Origin: Vreelandella zhanjiangensis DSM 21076
GTDB taxonomy: Bacteria > Pseudomonadota > Gammaproteobacteria > Pseudomonadales > Halomonadaceae
Direction of reading: 5' to 3'
NCBI RefSeq assembly: GCF_000377665.1
Contig: NZ_KB898647.1
Coordinates: 3,559-67,558 of the forward strand
Length of the DNA stretch: 64,000 bases
The notes beneath the pieces are model-generated. The model worked only from the letters and a program-made list of their open reading frames with translations. It searched no databases and was not told the DNA's origin. The position numbers and the translations under genes were made by a program. This document shows, piece after piece, positions 36,996 to 45,661 of this stretch (position 1 is the first letter of the stretch; each line of letters starts with the position of its first letter).

Positions 36996-38777
36996 TTAAT
37001 GATCGACCGCTGCACCAGCACCTTTTGGATAGCGAACGCTTTCCACCAGCTCCTGAATTTCCCGCGGCGGTGCGGCTGTCACGCTGGAGACTGCAAAGGC
37101 AACTGCAAAGTTGATCATCGCACCTACCGCACCGAAGGAGAGTGGCGAGATCCCCAGAATCCAGTTATCCGGAGTATTGGCCAACGTGTTGGTGCCTGGG
37201 ATAAAGAACCAGCCCAGATAGGTGAAGATATACAGCAGCGTACAGATCAGGCCTGCCAGCATACCGGCAATCGCGCCCATGTTGTTCATGCGGGTCGAGA
37301 AAATACCCATCATCAACGCCGGGAACAGCGAGGCACCGGCAATGCCGAAGGCCAACGCTACCGTTTGAGCTGCGAAACCGGGTGGGTTCAAGCCCAGGTA
37401 AGTGGCCAGCAGTATGGCGCCACCCATGGAGATCCGGGCTGCGAGCATCTCACCTTTTTCGGAAATCTTCGGATTGATCATTGTCTTGATCAAGTCGTGA
37501 CTGATTGCCGAGGAGATCGCGAGCAGAAGACCAGCCGCCGTTGAAAGGGCCGCAGCAATACCGCCAGCCGCGATTAAACCGATGACCCAGCCTGGCAGAT
37601 TAGCGATTTCCGGGTTAGCAAGTACCAGAATATCGTTGTTAACCGTCAGCTCGTTGCCTTCCCAGCCACGATCAGTGTAATCAGTTGCATCGTTATAGAA
37701 CTGAATACGACCATCGTTGTTGACATCATTGAAGGTGATTAGCCCAGTATCTTCCCAGGTACGGAACCACTCAGGACGCTCTTCGTAGAGAATGGGGTTT
37801 TGTGCGGCTTCGTCATAGTTTTCAACCTGACCAGCCATTTCAGGGTAAACCGTGGTCATCAGGTTAAGGCGTGCCATGGAGCCCACCGCCGGTGCCGTCA
37901 GGTAGAGCAGGGCGATAAATACCAGCGCCCAGCCTGCTGACCAGCGTGCATCAGCTACCTTGGGTACGGTGAAGAAGCGGATAATAACGTGAGGAAGACC
38001 TGCGGTACCTACCATCAGTGAAAGCGTGAACAGCACCATATTCAGTTTGTTGTCTACATCGGCGGTGTAGTCCTGAAAGCCTAGTGCGCTTACCACATCA
38101 TCGAGCTTCTGCAGCAGGGGAATACCCGATTCGGTATGCGTGCTGAACATGCCGAACATGGGGATTGGGTTGCCGGTAAGCTGGAAGGCAATAAACACCG
38201 CAGGAATGGTATAGGCAACAATCAGTACGATGTACTGGGCTACCTGGGTATAGGTGATCCCTTTCATGCCGCCGAAAACGGCATACAGGAAAACGATCAG
38301 CGCAGCGAGCCAGATACCCCAAGTGTTGCTGACTTCCAAAAAGCGGGAGAAAGCAACGCCTGCACCGGTCATTTGACCAATAACGTAAGTCACTGACGCT
38401 ATAATCAAGCACACAATCGCGACGAAGCGGGCGGTATTGCTGTAGAAGCGATCGCCAATAAAGTCAGGAACGGTGAACTTGCCAAATTTACGCAGGTAAG
38501 GGGCCAGCAACATGGCCAGGATGACATAGCCGCCGGTCCAGCCCATCAGGAACGTGGAGTTAGCATAGCCACCGGAGGCCAGAAGACCCGCCATGGAAAT
38601 AAACGAGGCTGCCGACATCCAGTCAGCGGCTGTCGCCATGCCGTTGGTAATCGGGTGAACGCCGCCACCGGCAACGTAGAAGTCTTTCGTGGATCCTGCA
38701 CGCGCCCAAATCGCGATACCGATATACAGGGCGAAGGAGGCGCCAACGAACAGTAAGTTAATTGCAAACTGGCTCAT
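36996..38777 (-). CDS. actP: Sodium:solute symporter, ActP-like (SLC5, two-subunit type)
   Basis: A 593-residue SLC5-family permease with about 13 predicted membrane helices. The long extracellular insertion (about 310-385: VYPEMAGQVENYDEAAQNPI and the following acidic stretch) marks the subfamily that pairs with a DUF4212 small subunit, which precedes it here by 6 bp. In Pseudomonas and Vibrio such pairs are annotated as acetate/monocarboxylate symporters. Position next to acs and crbSR supports acetate uptake. The gene symbol is by resemblance; substrate not proven. Confidence 0.85.
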   Translation of the reverse strand: MSQFAINLLFVGASFALYIGIAIWARAGSTKDFYVAGGGVHPITNGMATAADWMSAASFISMAGLLASGGYANSTFLMGWTGGYVILAMLLAPYLRKFGKFTVPDFIGDRFYSNTARFVAIVCLIIASVTYVIGQMTGAGVAFSRFLEVSNTWGIWLAALIVFLYAVFGGMKGITYTQVAQYIVLIVAYTIPAVFIAFQLTGNPIPMFGMFSTHTESGIPLLQKLDDVVSALGFQDYTADVDNKLNMVLFTLSLMVGTAGLPHVIIRFFTVPKVADARWSAGWALVFIALLYLTAPAVGSMARLNLMTTVYPEMAGQVENYDEAAQNPILYEERPEWFRTWEDTGLITFNDVNNDGRIQFYNDATDYTDRGWEGNELTVNNDILVLANPEIANLPGWVIGLIAAGGIAAALSTAAGLLLAISSAISHDLIKTMINPKISEKGEMLAARISMGGAILLATYLGLNPPGFAAQTVALAFGIAGASLFPALMMGIFSTRMNNMGAIAGMLAGLICTLLYIFTYLGWFFIPGTNTLANTPDNWILGISPLSFGAVGAMINFAVAFAVSSVTAAPPREIQELVESVRYPKGAGAAVDH

Positions 38778-38783
38778 ACTGGC

Positions 38784-39044
38784 TTACTCCTCAAGGCCAT
38801 ATTTTTTATCGAGCTTATTCATTCTCCAGGCATAGAAGAAGATAAGCACAATGAAGGTAAGAATGGAGCCTTGCTGAGCAAACCAGAAGCCCAGGTCTGT
38901 CCCCCCGACTGGAATGCCCGCCAACAAAGGACGAAACAGAATTGCACATCCATAAGAAACGAATGCCCAAACAATCAGGCACCCGAAGATTAAGCGGACG
39001 TTGGCTTTCCAGTATTCAGCAGCATTAGATTTGTCGTCTGCCAT
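38784..39044 (-). CDS. DUF4212 small subunit of the sodium:solute symporter
   Basis: An 86-residue protein with two transmembrane helices (about 17-38 and 55-77, the second being LTFIVLIFFYAW). This is the YjcH-like partner always found before the SLC5 protein of this type. The start at 39044 is chosen since GGAGAG precedes it; an in-frame ATG 14 codons upstream lacks a site. Six bases separate it from the symporter gene, so the two are cotranscribed. Confidence 0.9.
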   Translation of the reverse strand: MADDKSNAAEYWKANVRLIFGCLIVWAFVSYGCAILFRPLLAGIPVGGTDLGFWFAQQGSILTFIVLIFFYAWRMNKLDKKYGLEE

Positions 39045-39724
39045 TGTGTTGCTCTCCACTTGTTTTTTAAGGGTTGGAAAGTTCACTAGGAATAGCGTTT
39101 GGCGTATCAGGGTAATGGCACACCAAAGTCACTTGCTTCTTAGTTGTCATTTTTAGTCTGTTGCTATTTAAGCTAGTTGATCTTTTAGAGCTTGGGTAAG
39201 TTTTAATTAGCCATATGCAATTACCCTGCATGATACATGGTTAATACTGGACAATAATCGCTAAAAAATAAATCCCAGACTTTGGTATCACTACTGCTTT
39301 TAAAGTCGTTTTCTTGTTTTTAAGTTAATGAAAATAAAAATTTTTGTGATGCTTTGGCGGTAAGCTACTCTGTCCTTGAACAATGGTCTAGTGTTTGGCT
39401 AAAAGATAATGTTTGCTACTTTGAATAGATGGTTTGATATTGATAGTAGTATGCTTAAAAAAGCACTACTTTAGTCGTTAGAACCAACGTCGAGTCGACG
39501 TTGGAATAATAGCTAAAGGTATATAGAGACTGAATGGTTTTAACTACTAAATAGCATTTTCAAAAAGCTGTTTGCTGAATACGGTATTTATATTCACCGT
39601 CTAATAATAACAAGCGACATACGGGTTTTTGAGGGTTGCCTACTGCAATGGCTATCTCAATGCCATCGTTGGTGTGCTTCTGCCAGCTTGCTGTATGAGC
39701 TTTTGTTGTGTGAGGTCAGGCCCG
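39045..39724. other. AT-rich divergent regulatory region
   Basis: About 680 bp between the symporter small subunit and the DUF294 gene, markedly AT-rich, with no credible gene. It contains the perfect 21-bp palindrome at 39484-39504 and must carry promoters for both units. Confidence 0.6.
39484..39504. promoter_or_regulatory. Perfect 21-bp palindrome, candidate operator
   Basis: CCAACGTCGA, one central G, then the exact inverse TCGACGTTGG. It is GC-rich inside an AT-rich region, 220 bp before the DUF294 start. It lacks a T-run and looks like a protein-binding site. The binding factor is unknown. Confidence 0.55.
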
Positions 39725-41536
39725 ATGGTTGATGTTGAGCTGTCCCAACTGCCGTTTACGCTACTTGATGATGAAGGGCGTGACTTCGTTCGTCGAGGTA
39801 TGGACCTTGCCTATTTCGATCGTGATGAAATTATTTTAGAAATGGGCGCCACGGGCGAGTACGTATTTCTGATTCATAGAGGTGACGTCGCTGAGATTGA
39901 TCCCACGTTACCCGCTGCCAGCGCCGTTATCGGGCACTACACGGCAGGCGATCTATTCGGTGCCATCAGTATTTTGAATGGAAAAAGCCGCTATCGCTTC
40001 CAGGCCGAGCAGGAGTGCTTGTGTTATCTCATGCCCAGCGCCCTGTTTGCGCAGCTGTGTCGGCAGCACCCTCCTTTTGAGCAGTTCTTTAGGCAGTCGC
40101 TTGCCCATAAAGCACGCTTATTAACCGAAAAGCGCGCCGATGGGGGCGTGACCATGGCGGGCTTCATGCTGGCCAAGGTCGGTGAGTGTATGCGTGAGCC
40201 CCTATTGATGGATGCCTCAACCGATATCGCCGGGGCGGTAAAAAAACTCAATGACAGCCATGCCGACAGCCTGCTGGTCGAAACCCAGGGCAAGCTGGGC
40301 ATGATCACGAAAACTGATCTGCTCAATGCATTGGTAATAAAAGGCTGCACTCAGGCAACGTCATTGGATCAGATCGCCCACTTTTCATTGGTGACGGTGA
40401 CCCCTGAGCAGTATCTCTTTGAAGCATTGGTATTAATGACCCGGCATAAAGTTACTCGTGTTGTCGTGATGGAGCAGTCAGTACTCAAGGGCGTGGTTGA
40501 AATCACCGATGTCCTGAGCTTTTTCTCCAGCCGAAGCTACGTGGTGAGTCTACAGGTGGAGCAGGCCAGCGATTTGGCGTCGTTGTCGGTGGCCAGCCAG
40601 CGCACCCCAGAGCTTGTTCGGGCGCTAATGGCGCAAGGCGTGAAACTACGTTTTGCCATGGATCTTCTGGCAGCGCTTAATGGCCGGATCATGAGCAAAG
40701 CCTGGGGGTTTATCATCAATGAGCAACACCATCATGACAGTTGCCTGATGGTGATGGGCAGTGAAGGGCGTGGGGAGCAAATCCTTAAAACGGATCAGGA
40801 TAACGGACTGATTTTAGATGACGATGCTCAGTGGCCCGGTGTGGCAGATGATATGCAGCGCCTTACCGATACCCTGATAACGTTGGGCTACCCGCCTTGC
40901 CCCGGCAATATTATGGTATCTAATCCGCAGTGGGTTGCCAGCGTCTCACAATGGAAAAAACGCATCGCCAAATGGGCCCGCGAGCGCGATGGCGATAGCC
41001 TGATGAAGCTTGCCATTATGCTGGACGCCCATTCAGTCGCGGGCAATCCACGCTTGCTGGAAAGCGTGCGCGAGGCTTTGTTTGAACGCTGTGCGGGGGA
41101 TGAGATTCTGCTTTCCTACTTTGCGCGCCCGGCGCTGCGCTTTGCAACGCCGCTGACCCTGTTTGGCTCGCTTAAAAAGCCTCAGCACGGCATCGATATC
41201 AAGAAAGGCGGCATCTTTCCGATTGTACATGGCGTTCGCACCATGGCGCTGGAGCGGCGCATTAACGTAACGTCGACTCAGGGACGGTTGGAGGCGCTGG
41301 CTGATGATGGCCGCCTTGAGCACCGGGTTGCCGATGATCTGGGGGAGGCACTGGCGCTATTTACCGAGCTGCGTCTCAAGCAGCAGCTTAGTGAGCAGAA
41401 GGTTAGCGGGCACTCCAATCGCGTTGTGGTGCAGGAGCTATCATCGCTGGAGCGGGATGTGCTGCGTGAATCGCTGCATATCGTTAAAGACTTCAAACAG
41501 CGCCTCTCTCACCGTTACCACTTAGAGTACTCATGA
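39725..41536 (+). CDS. cNMP-binding/CBS/DUF294 nucleotidyltransferase-like protein
   Basis: A 603-residue cytoplasmic signalling-type protein. Order: cyclic-nucleotide-binding fold (about 10-120, GATGEYVFLIHRGDVAEI), two CBS domains (about 145-265), a nucleotidyltransferase domain with GSEGRGEQILKTDQDNGL keeping the Asp-x-Asp pair (about 340-365), and a DUF294 C-terminal domain to the end. Members are thought to uridylylate or adenylylate unknown targets. The start at 39725 has GAGGTCAGG upstream. It is coupled by ATGA overlap to the DnaQ-fold gene and divergent from the ActP pair, an arrangement also known in Pseudomonas. Confidence 0.88.
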   Translation: MVDVELSQLPFTLLDDEGRDFVRRGMDLAYFDRDEIILEMGATGEYVFLIHRGDVAEIDPTLPAASAVIGHYTAGDLFGAISILNGKSRYRFQAEQECLCYLMPSALFAQLCRQHPPFEQFFRQSLAHKARLLTEKRADGGVTMAGFMLAKVGECMREPLLMDASTDIAGAVKKLNDSHADSLLVETQGKLGMITKTDLLNALVIKGCTQATSLDQIAHFSLVTVTPEQYLFEALVLMTRHKVTRVVVMEQSVLKGVVEITDVLSFFSSRSYVVSLQVEQASDLASLSVASQRTPELVRALMAQGVKLRFAMDLLAALNGRIMSKAWGFIINEQHHHDSCLMVMGSEGRGEQILKTDQDNGLILDDDAQWPGVADDMQRLTDTLITLGYPPCPGNIMVSNPQWVASVSQWKKRIAKWARERDGDSLMKLAIMLDAHSVAGNPRLLESVREALFERCAGDEILLSYFARPALRFATPLTLFGSLKKPQHGIDIKKGGIFPIVHGVRTMALERRINVTSTQGRLEALADDGRLEHRVADDLGEALALFTELRLKQQLSEQKVSGHSNRVVVQELSSLERDVLRESLHIVKDFKQRLSHRYHLEYS

Positions 41537-42186
41537 GTCGCGCTATGCAGGGAAACGATAATTACCTCACGCTGCTGGGTCGCTCGCTGCGGGCGTTATT
41601 CAAGCGTGAAAGCGAGCGTCGCCGCTATGCCAACTCTCCCTACGCCTGGCTGTTTCGACCCTATATGGGCGAAGAACTGGTGGCGCTGGCCTGTCAGGTA
41701 ACGCCAGGGGATGAGCCCGTATTAAGCTTTGCTGCGGTGGTATTGAATCAGCAGCAAATTCATACCAGTGGTGCATGGGTGGCAACGCTTGCCGACCCGC
41801 AGGCCGCTGACAAGGCGGCGTTGCGCCGGCATCAAAAGCTTTATAATACTGAGACGGCGTTATCGCCAAGCACCGATACGCTGCGCGCGCTAGCCGAATT
41901 TATTGGCAATCGGCCACTCATTGGCTGGCAGTTGGATCAGCAGCTGGCCGCTCTTAACAGCGCTTTTAGAGCCCACCTGGGGTTTGGGCTGCCCAATGCT
42001 CAGATTGATGTGGCCAAACTGCATCAGCGTCAGCTGCGCCGCCTGCATCCGCTGGTCGAGTCGCCCAGCCAGTTTTCCGAGGCATTGGCATGCTGGCAAG
42101 TCCCCGCTATCTCGACAAACGGTTTATTGGGCAAAGCCACCGCCAGCGCCCTACTGTATATGCGCTTACAGCGTGATATGACGTAA
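41533..42186 (+). CDS. DnaQ-fold (3'-5' exonuclease-like) protein lacking the catalytic residues
   Basis: A 217-residue protein resembling the DEDDh exonuclease that usually accompanies DUF294 proteins. Fold positions align (ELVALACQVTPG with canonical VAxDxETTG; LIGWQLDQQLAALN with LVGHxxxFDxxFLN; TNGLLGKATASALLYM with the HxAxxDAxAT region), but the catalytic residues do not: D to A53, E to Q55, D to Q137, H to N196 and D to K201. It is therefore predicted to be inactive as a nuclease. The frame is intact and overlaps the DUF294 gene by 4 bp, suggesting a retained binding or regulatory role. My alignment is by eye. Confidence 0.72.
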   Translation: MSRAMQGNDNYLTLLGRSLRALFKRESERRRYANSPYAWLFRPYMGEELVALACQVTPGDEPVLSFAAVVLNQQQIHTSGAWVATLADPQAADKAALRRHQKLYNTETALSPSTDTLRALAEFIGNRPLIGWQLDQQLAALNSAFRAHLGFGLPNAQIDVAKLHQRQLRRLHPLVESPSQFSEALACWQVPAISTNGLLGKATASALLYMRLQRDMT

Positions 42187-42227
42187 TCAGGTCAGCTTCT
42201 AGTATGCAGATGACGTGATTTTGCCAG

Positions 42228-42257
42228 TTGGGTGAACGACGGGAGTCTTGTTAGAAT
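42228..42257 (+). promoter_or_regulatory. Candidate promoter of ttcA
   Basis: TTGGGT (42228-42233), 18-bp spacer, TAGAAT (42252-42257), about 38 bp before the chosen ttcA start. Its position argues against the longer upstream translation start. Confidence 0.5.
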
Positions 42258-42294
42258 AGCCGCTGCTCCTTCTACCATTGGCAGTGCTTATATC

Positions 42295-43206
42295 ATGCAA
42301 CACCTCGATCATTTTGACCCCGCCACGGCGACCGTTGCGCAAGCTTGCGACCTATCGGGCCAGCCCGAGCCTGATGACGCCAAACAAAAGCGTGAATTCA
42401 ATAAGTTGCAAAAGCGGCTGCGGCGCGAGGTGGGTAATGCCATCATCGATTACCAAATGATTAATGAGGGCGACCGCGTAATGGTCTGCCTGTCAGGTGG
42501 TAAAGACAGCTACACCATGCTGGAAATTCTGCGCAGCCTGCAGCGCAATGCCCCGGTGAATTTTTCGCTGGTGGCGGTCAATATGGACCAAAAGCAGCCC
42601 GGTTTTCCTGAGCATGTGTTGCCGCGCTACCTAGATAAGCTCGGCGTGGAATACCACATATTGGAGCGCGACACGTACTCGGTGGTGAAGGAGAAAACCC
42701 CCGAAGGCAAGACGACCTGTGCGCTGTGTTCACGCTTGCGGCGCGGATCGCTTTACGGGTTTGCCGAAGAGATCGGGGCGAATAAAATTGCGCTGGGCCA
42801 TCATCGCGAAGATATTCTGGAAACGTTATTTCTGAATATGTTTTTTGGCGGCACCTTGAAGTCGATGCCGCCCAAGCTGCTTTCCGATGACGGCAAAAAT
42901 ATCGTGATCCGTCCGCTGGCCTATTGCAAAGAAGCCGATATCGCAGAGTTTTCCCGACTGATGGAATTTCCCATCATCCCCTGCAACCTGTGTGGTTCGC
43001 AGCCCAACATGCAGCGTCAGGTCGTCAAGGAAATGCTTGCCGAGTGGGACAAGAAGCACCCCGGTCGCCTGGAAAGCATGTTCAAGGCGGTCACCAACGT
43101 TGCCCCTTCACAGCTGGCCGACCGTGAGCTATTTGATTTCGAAGGGCTTGAAGCCAAGCAGGAAGCGTTAATGGCTAGCCGCATTCAAACGCTTAGTGTG
43201 AATTGA
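42295..43206 (+). CDS. ttcA: tRNA 2-thiocytidine biosynthesis protein TtcA
   Basis: Thiolates C32 in certain tRNAs using ATP and a [4Fe-4S] cluster. The PP-loop SGGKDS is in [19 protein letters not shown]. Two CxxC pairs are present, [11 protein letters not shown] and PCNLCGSQ, with [19 protein letters not shown] between. The length of 303 residues is normal. ATG 42295 is chosen because the promoter-like elements overlap the longer version's start. The 3' end overlaps the convergent anr/fnr stop by 14 bp. Confidence 0.96.
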   Translation: MQHLDHFDPATATVAQACDLSGQPEPDDAKQKREFNKLQKRLRREVGNAIIDYQMINEGDRVMVCLSGGKDSYTMLEILRSLQRNAPVNFSLVAVNMDQKQPGFPEHVLPRYLDKLGVEYHILERDTYSVVKEKTPEGKTTCALCSRLRRGSLYGFAEEIGANKIALGHHREDILETLFLNMFFGGTLKSMPPKLLSDDGKNIVIRPLAYCKEADIAEFSRLMEFPIIPCNLCGSQPNMQRQVVKEMLAEWDKKHPGRLESMFKAVTNVAPSQLADRELFDFEGLEAKQEALMASRIQTLSVN

Positions 43207-43945
43207 TCGTTTGATCATCCTCTTCGGTAAGCGTAATCAAGCGCTGCATGTCGAGGATATTGACCTCCCGCCCAGAGACGGCCACCACTTTATGCTGCTG
43301 AAAGCGGCTTAAAATACGGCTGACCGTCTCGACGGCCAATCCCAGATAGTTGCCTATGTCGGCTCGCGCCATGGAGAGTCGGAAGCTGTAAGGCGAGTAG
43401 CCCCGACGTCGAAAGCGTTCCGACAGCGTCAGTAAGAAACTTGCCAGCCGCTGATCGGCGGTCTTGCGCGATAAAAGCCGCATCATGCGCCGGTCATCGC
43501 GAAGCTCCTTGCTCATACTGCGATACAGCTGGCCGCGCAGCTCGGGGAGCTCTTCAGAAAGCGAGTCCAGACGATCAAACGGGATCTCGCAAATAGTCGT
43601 GGTTTCCAGTGCAATGACGCTGCCGGGATAATGCTCTTCGTCGATGCCGTCCAGACCCACCAGCTCGCTGGGCAGAAAGAAATTGGTAAGCTGGTCGTTA
43701 CCGTTTCCTTCGCTGGTCACCTGCTTCAAGCTGCCCGAGCGTACCGCGTAAACACTGGTAAAGCGGTCGCCCTGGCGAAAAAGCGGCTCGCCTTTTTTAA
43801 GCGGAGCCCGGCGCCGGATGATGGCATCAAACTGCCCCATATTTTCAAGCTCAAGTGCGAGCGGCAGACACAGCGAGCTTAAGCTGCAGGTCTGGCAACG
43901 TGCCTCTTGCAGAGGCGCGCGTCGTTGGCTTGCAGGTGGTGGCAT
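43193..43945 (-). CDS. fnr: Anaerobic regulator Anr/Fnr
   Basis: Oxygen-sensing CRP-family activator. Cysteines 17, 20, 26 and 119 form the [4Fe-4S] set ([10 protein letters not shown] plus TTTICEIPF). The cNMP-binding-like fold and the C-terminal helix-turn-helix [22 protein letters not shown] follow; the ExxSR recognition residues match the TTGAT half-site readers. At 250 residues it equals E. coli FNR. ATG 43945 is preferred for GGGAGA upstream; an in-frame upstream ATG would overlap the hemN end. Located directly after hemN, the usual Anr-dependent partner; the 68-bp gap contains no clear terminator. Confidence 0.95.
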   Translation of the reverse strand: MPPPASQRRAPLQEARCQTCSLSSLCLPLALELENMGQFDAIIRRRAPLKKGEPLFRQGDRFTSVYAVRSGSLKQVTSEGNGNDQLTNFFLPSELVGLDGIDEEHYPGSVIALETTTICEIPFDRLDSLSEELPELRGQLYRSMSKELRDDRRMMRLLSRKTADQRLASFLLTLSERFRRRGYSPYSFRLSMARADIGNYLGLAVETVSRILSRFQQHKVVAVSGREVNILDMQRLITLTEEDDQTINSH

Positions 43946-44013
43946 GACTTTCTCCCAGATTCCGTCTTTTTTGCTCACAAAAGGGTATTTGCTGCATGCG
44001 CTCATTTGGCCCG

Positions 44014-45441
44014 CTAAACCATTTTTGAATAGCGTTGGCCTGACTGTTCGGGCCAATAGGCATCAAACGCCATGGCCAATTGGCGAATCAGTAAACGACC
44101 CATCGGCGTTGCGCTAAGCGTATCACCCAGGCGGGTGATTAGCCCATCCTGCTCAGCGGTATGCAGCTTTTCTAACGCATGTGAAAAATAATCGGCAGCG
44201 TCAATCTGCCAGCGCTGGCTGATGGCGGCTAAATCCAGGCGCATATCGCACATCAAACGTTCGATAACGTCGGCCCTGATAAGATCATTCTTGGTTAATC
44301 GCAGGCCTTTCACGGTGGCCAGTCGGCCTTGATCCAAAGCGTTTTCATAGCCCGCCAAGTCGGTCGGGTTTTGCGCGTAGCTATCGCCTACGTGTGAAAT
44401 AGCCGATACCCCAAGCCCGATCAAGTCGCACTTCGCGTGGCTGGAATAGCCTTGGAAATTACGCTGCAGCGTGCCGTTAGCCTGGGCCATCGCCAAGCTG
44501 TCTTCAGGCTTGGCAAAATGGTCCATGCCGATATGCACGTAACCAGCGGCCGTTAGCATCTCGATGGTGGTACGCAGGATCGAAAGCTTTTCATCAGCGC
44601 CCGGCAGGTCGTCGACATTGATGCGCCGCTGGGGCTTAAACCGCGCGGGCAGGTGAGCATAGTTAAACACCGACAGGCGCGCCGGACTCAGCTCAATCAC
44701 TTGCGTCAGCGTCTCGGCAAAACTCTTTTCGGTCTGAAAGGGCAGGCCGTAGATTAAGTCGAGATTGAGCGAACGAAACCCCAGACGGTGCGCTTCATCC
44801 ATCAGCGTTTCGGTAAGTACGCGCGGCTGGTGACGATTGATCGCTTTTTGAACGCGCGGATCCAAATCCTGTACACCCAGGCTCAGTCGGTTAAAGCCCA
44901 ATGACTGCAAGTGACGCAGGGTAAATACATCGGCCTCACGCGGGTCGATTTCAATTGCGTAATCACGGTCTGGCGCGCTTGAAAGCCCGAACCGAGCATC
45001 CAGACGGTCGATAAGATCGCCCATCTGCGCCAGTGAAAGAAACGTCGGCGTTCCGCCACCCCAATGAAGCTGTTTGACGGGCCGGGAGGTATCCAGGTGA
45101 CGAGCGGTGAGGACCATTTCGCGATCCAGTCGCGAAAGGTAAGGCTCTGCCAGCGAGGTGTTTTTGGTAGCGATTTTATTACACGCGCAGTAAAAGCAGA
45201 TTTTGCGACAAAACGGCACGTGAACGTACAACGAAAGCGGGCGCTGACTGGCATTGCTCTGCTCAAGCGCTTGAGCCAGGTTAACCGCCGTAAAGCCTTC
45301 ATGAAAAGCCAGTGCGGTTGGGTAGGACGTATACCGCGGGCCGCTTTTATCATAGCGGCGCAGCAACGCTTCATCCCAGTGAGCGCTAGGCAATCCCTCA
45401 GGTGTAACGGGCAGGGAGGCCGCAGTGGCATGAACAGACAT
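44014..45441 (-). CDS. hemN: Oxygen-independent coproporphyrinogen III oxidase
   Basis: Radical-SAM enzyme converting coproporphyrinogen III to protoporphyrinogen IX without oxygen. The cluster motif CxxxCxxC is at C78, C82, C85 (FCRKICFYCAC). The N-terminal PRYTSYPTAL and the downstream GGGTPTFLSLAQM, ALGFNRLSLGVQD-like and YGLPFQTEKSF segments are HemN hallmarks. The length of 475 residues is slightly above E. coli (457). GGAGG stands eight bases before ATG 45441. A 144-bp palindromic element is inserted right upstream, so the promoter sits in or next to it. No FNR box was found in the upstream 200 bp. Confidence 0.96.
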   Translation of the reverse strand: MSVHATAASLPVTPEGLPSAHWDEALLRRYDKSGPRYTSYPTALAFHEGFTAVNLAQALEQSNASQRPLSLYVHVPFCRKICFYCACNKIATKNTSLAEPYLSRLDREMVLTARHLDTSRPVKQLHWGGGTPTFLSLAQMGDLIDRLDARFGLSSAPDRDYAIEIDPREADVFTLRHLQSLGFNRLSLGVQDLDPRVQKAINRHQPRVLTETLMDEAHRLGFRSLNLDLIYGLPFQTEKSFAETLTQVIELSPARLSVFNYAHLPARFKPQRRINVDDLPGADEKLSILRTTIEMLTAAGYVHIGMDHFAKPEDSLAMAQANGTLQRNFQGYSSHAKCDLIGLGVSAISHVGDSYAQNPTDLAGYENALDQGRLATVKGLRLTKNDLIRADVIERLMCDMRLDLAAISQRWQIDAADYFSHALEKLHTAEQDGLITRLGDTLSATPMGRLLIRQLAMAFDAYWPEQSGQRYSKMV

Positions 45442-45460
45442 GAAAACGCCTCCGGTAGCT

Positions 45461-45604
45461 TAGGCTTTGTACGAAAACTGCTTGCGCTCGACCATACGGC
45501 GTTAAAAATCAGCTCAAAATACTCATTTACGCATGTAAACTCCGTTTTTTCGCTGATTTTTGCCTTGTCTGGTCTTCGCTCAGTGACTTTTCGCACAAAC
45601 CCTA
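45461..45604. repeat. 144-bp palindromic intergenic element upstream of hemN
   Basis: The whole element is one long imperfect inverted repeat. Ends are TAGG...CCTA with TAGGCTTTGTACGAAAA on the left and its near-inverse on the right; AAAATCAGC is matched by GCTGATTTT inside; the exact centre (45526-45539) is TTTAC-GCAT-GTAAA. A shorter relative is at 24300-24352. It encodes no protein and looks like a non-autonomous intergenic repeat or MITE-like sequence. Confidence 0.85.
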
Positions 45605-45661
45605 GAAATGAAAACCTACCCATAGCCTACCGCCGTTACGGCCAGAAAGTGTTGAGCTACG

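Noticed and set aside
39361..39420. Sigma-54-like promoter (TTGGCT ... TTTGCTA) upstream of the DUF294 gene
   Set aside because: The GG to GC distance is 18 rather than the required 10 bases.
45442..45661. FNR box controlling hemN
   Set aside because: No TTGAT-N4-ATCAA-like sequence was found in this interval, despite the expected regulation.
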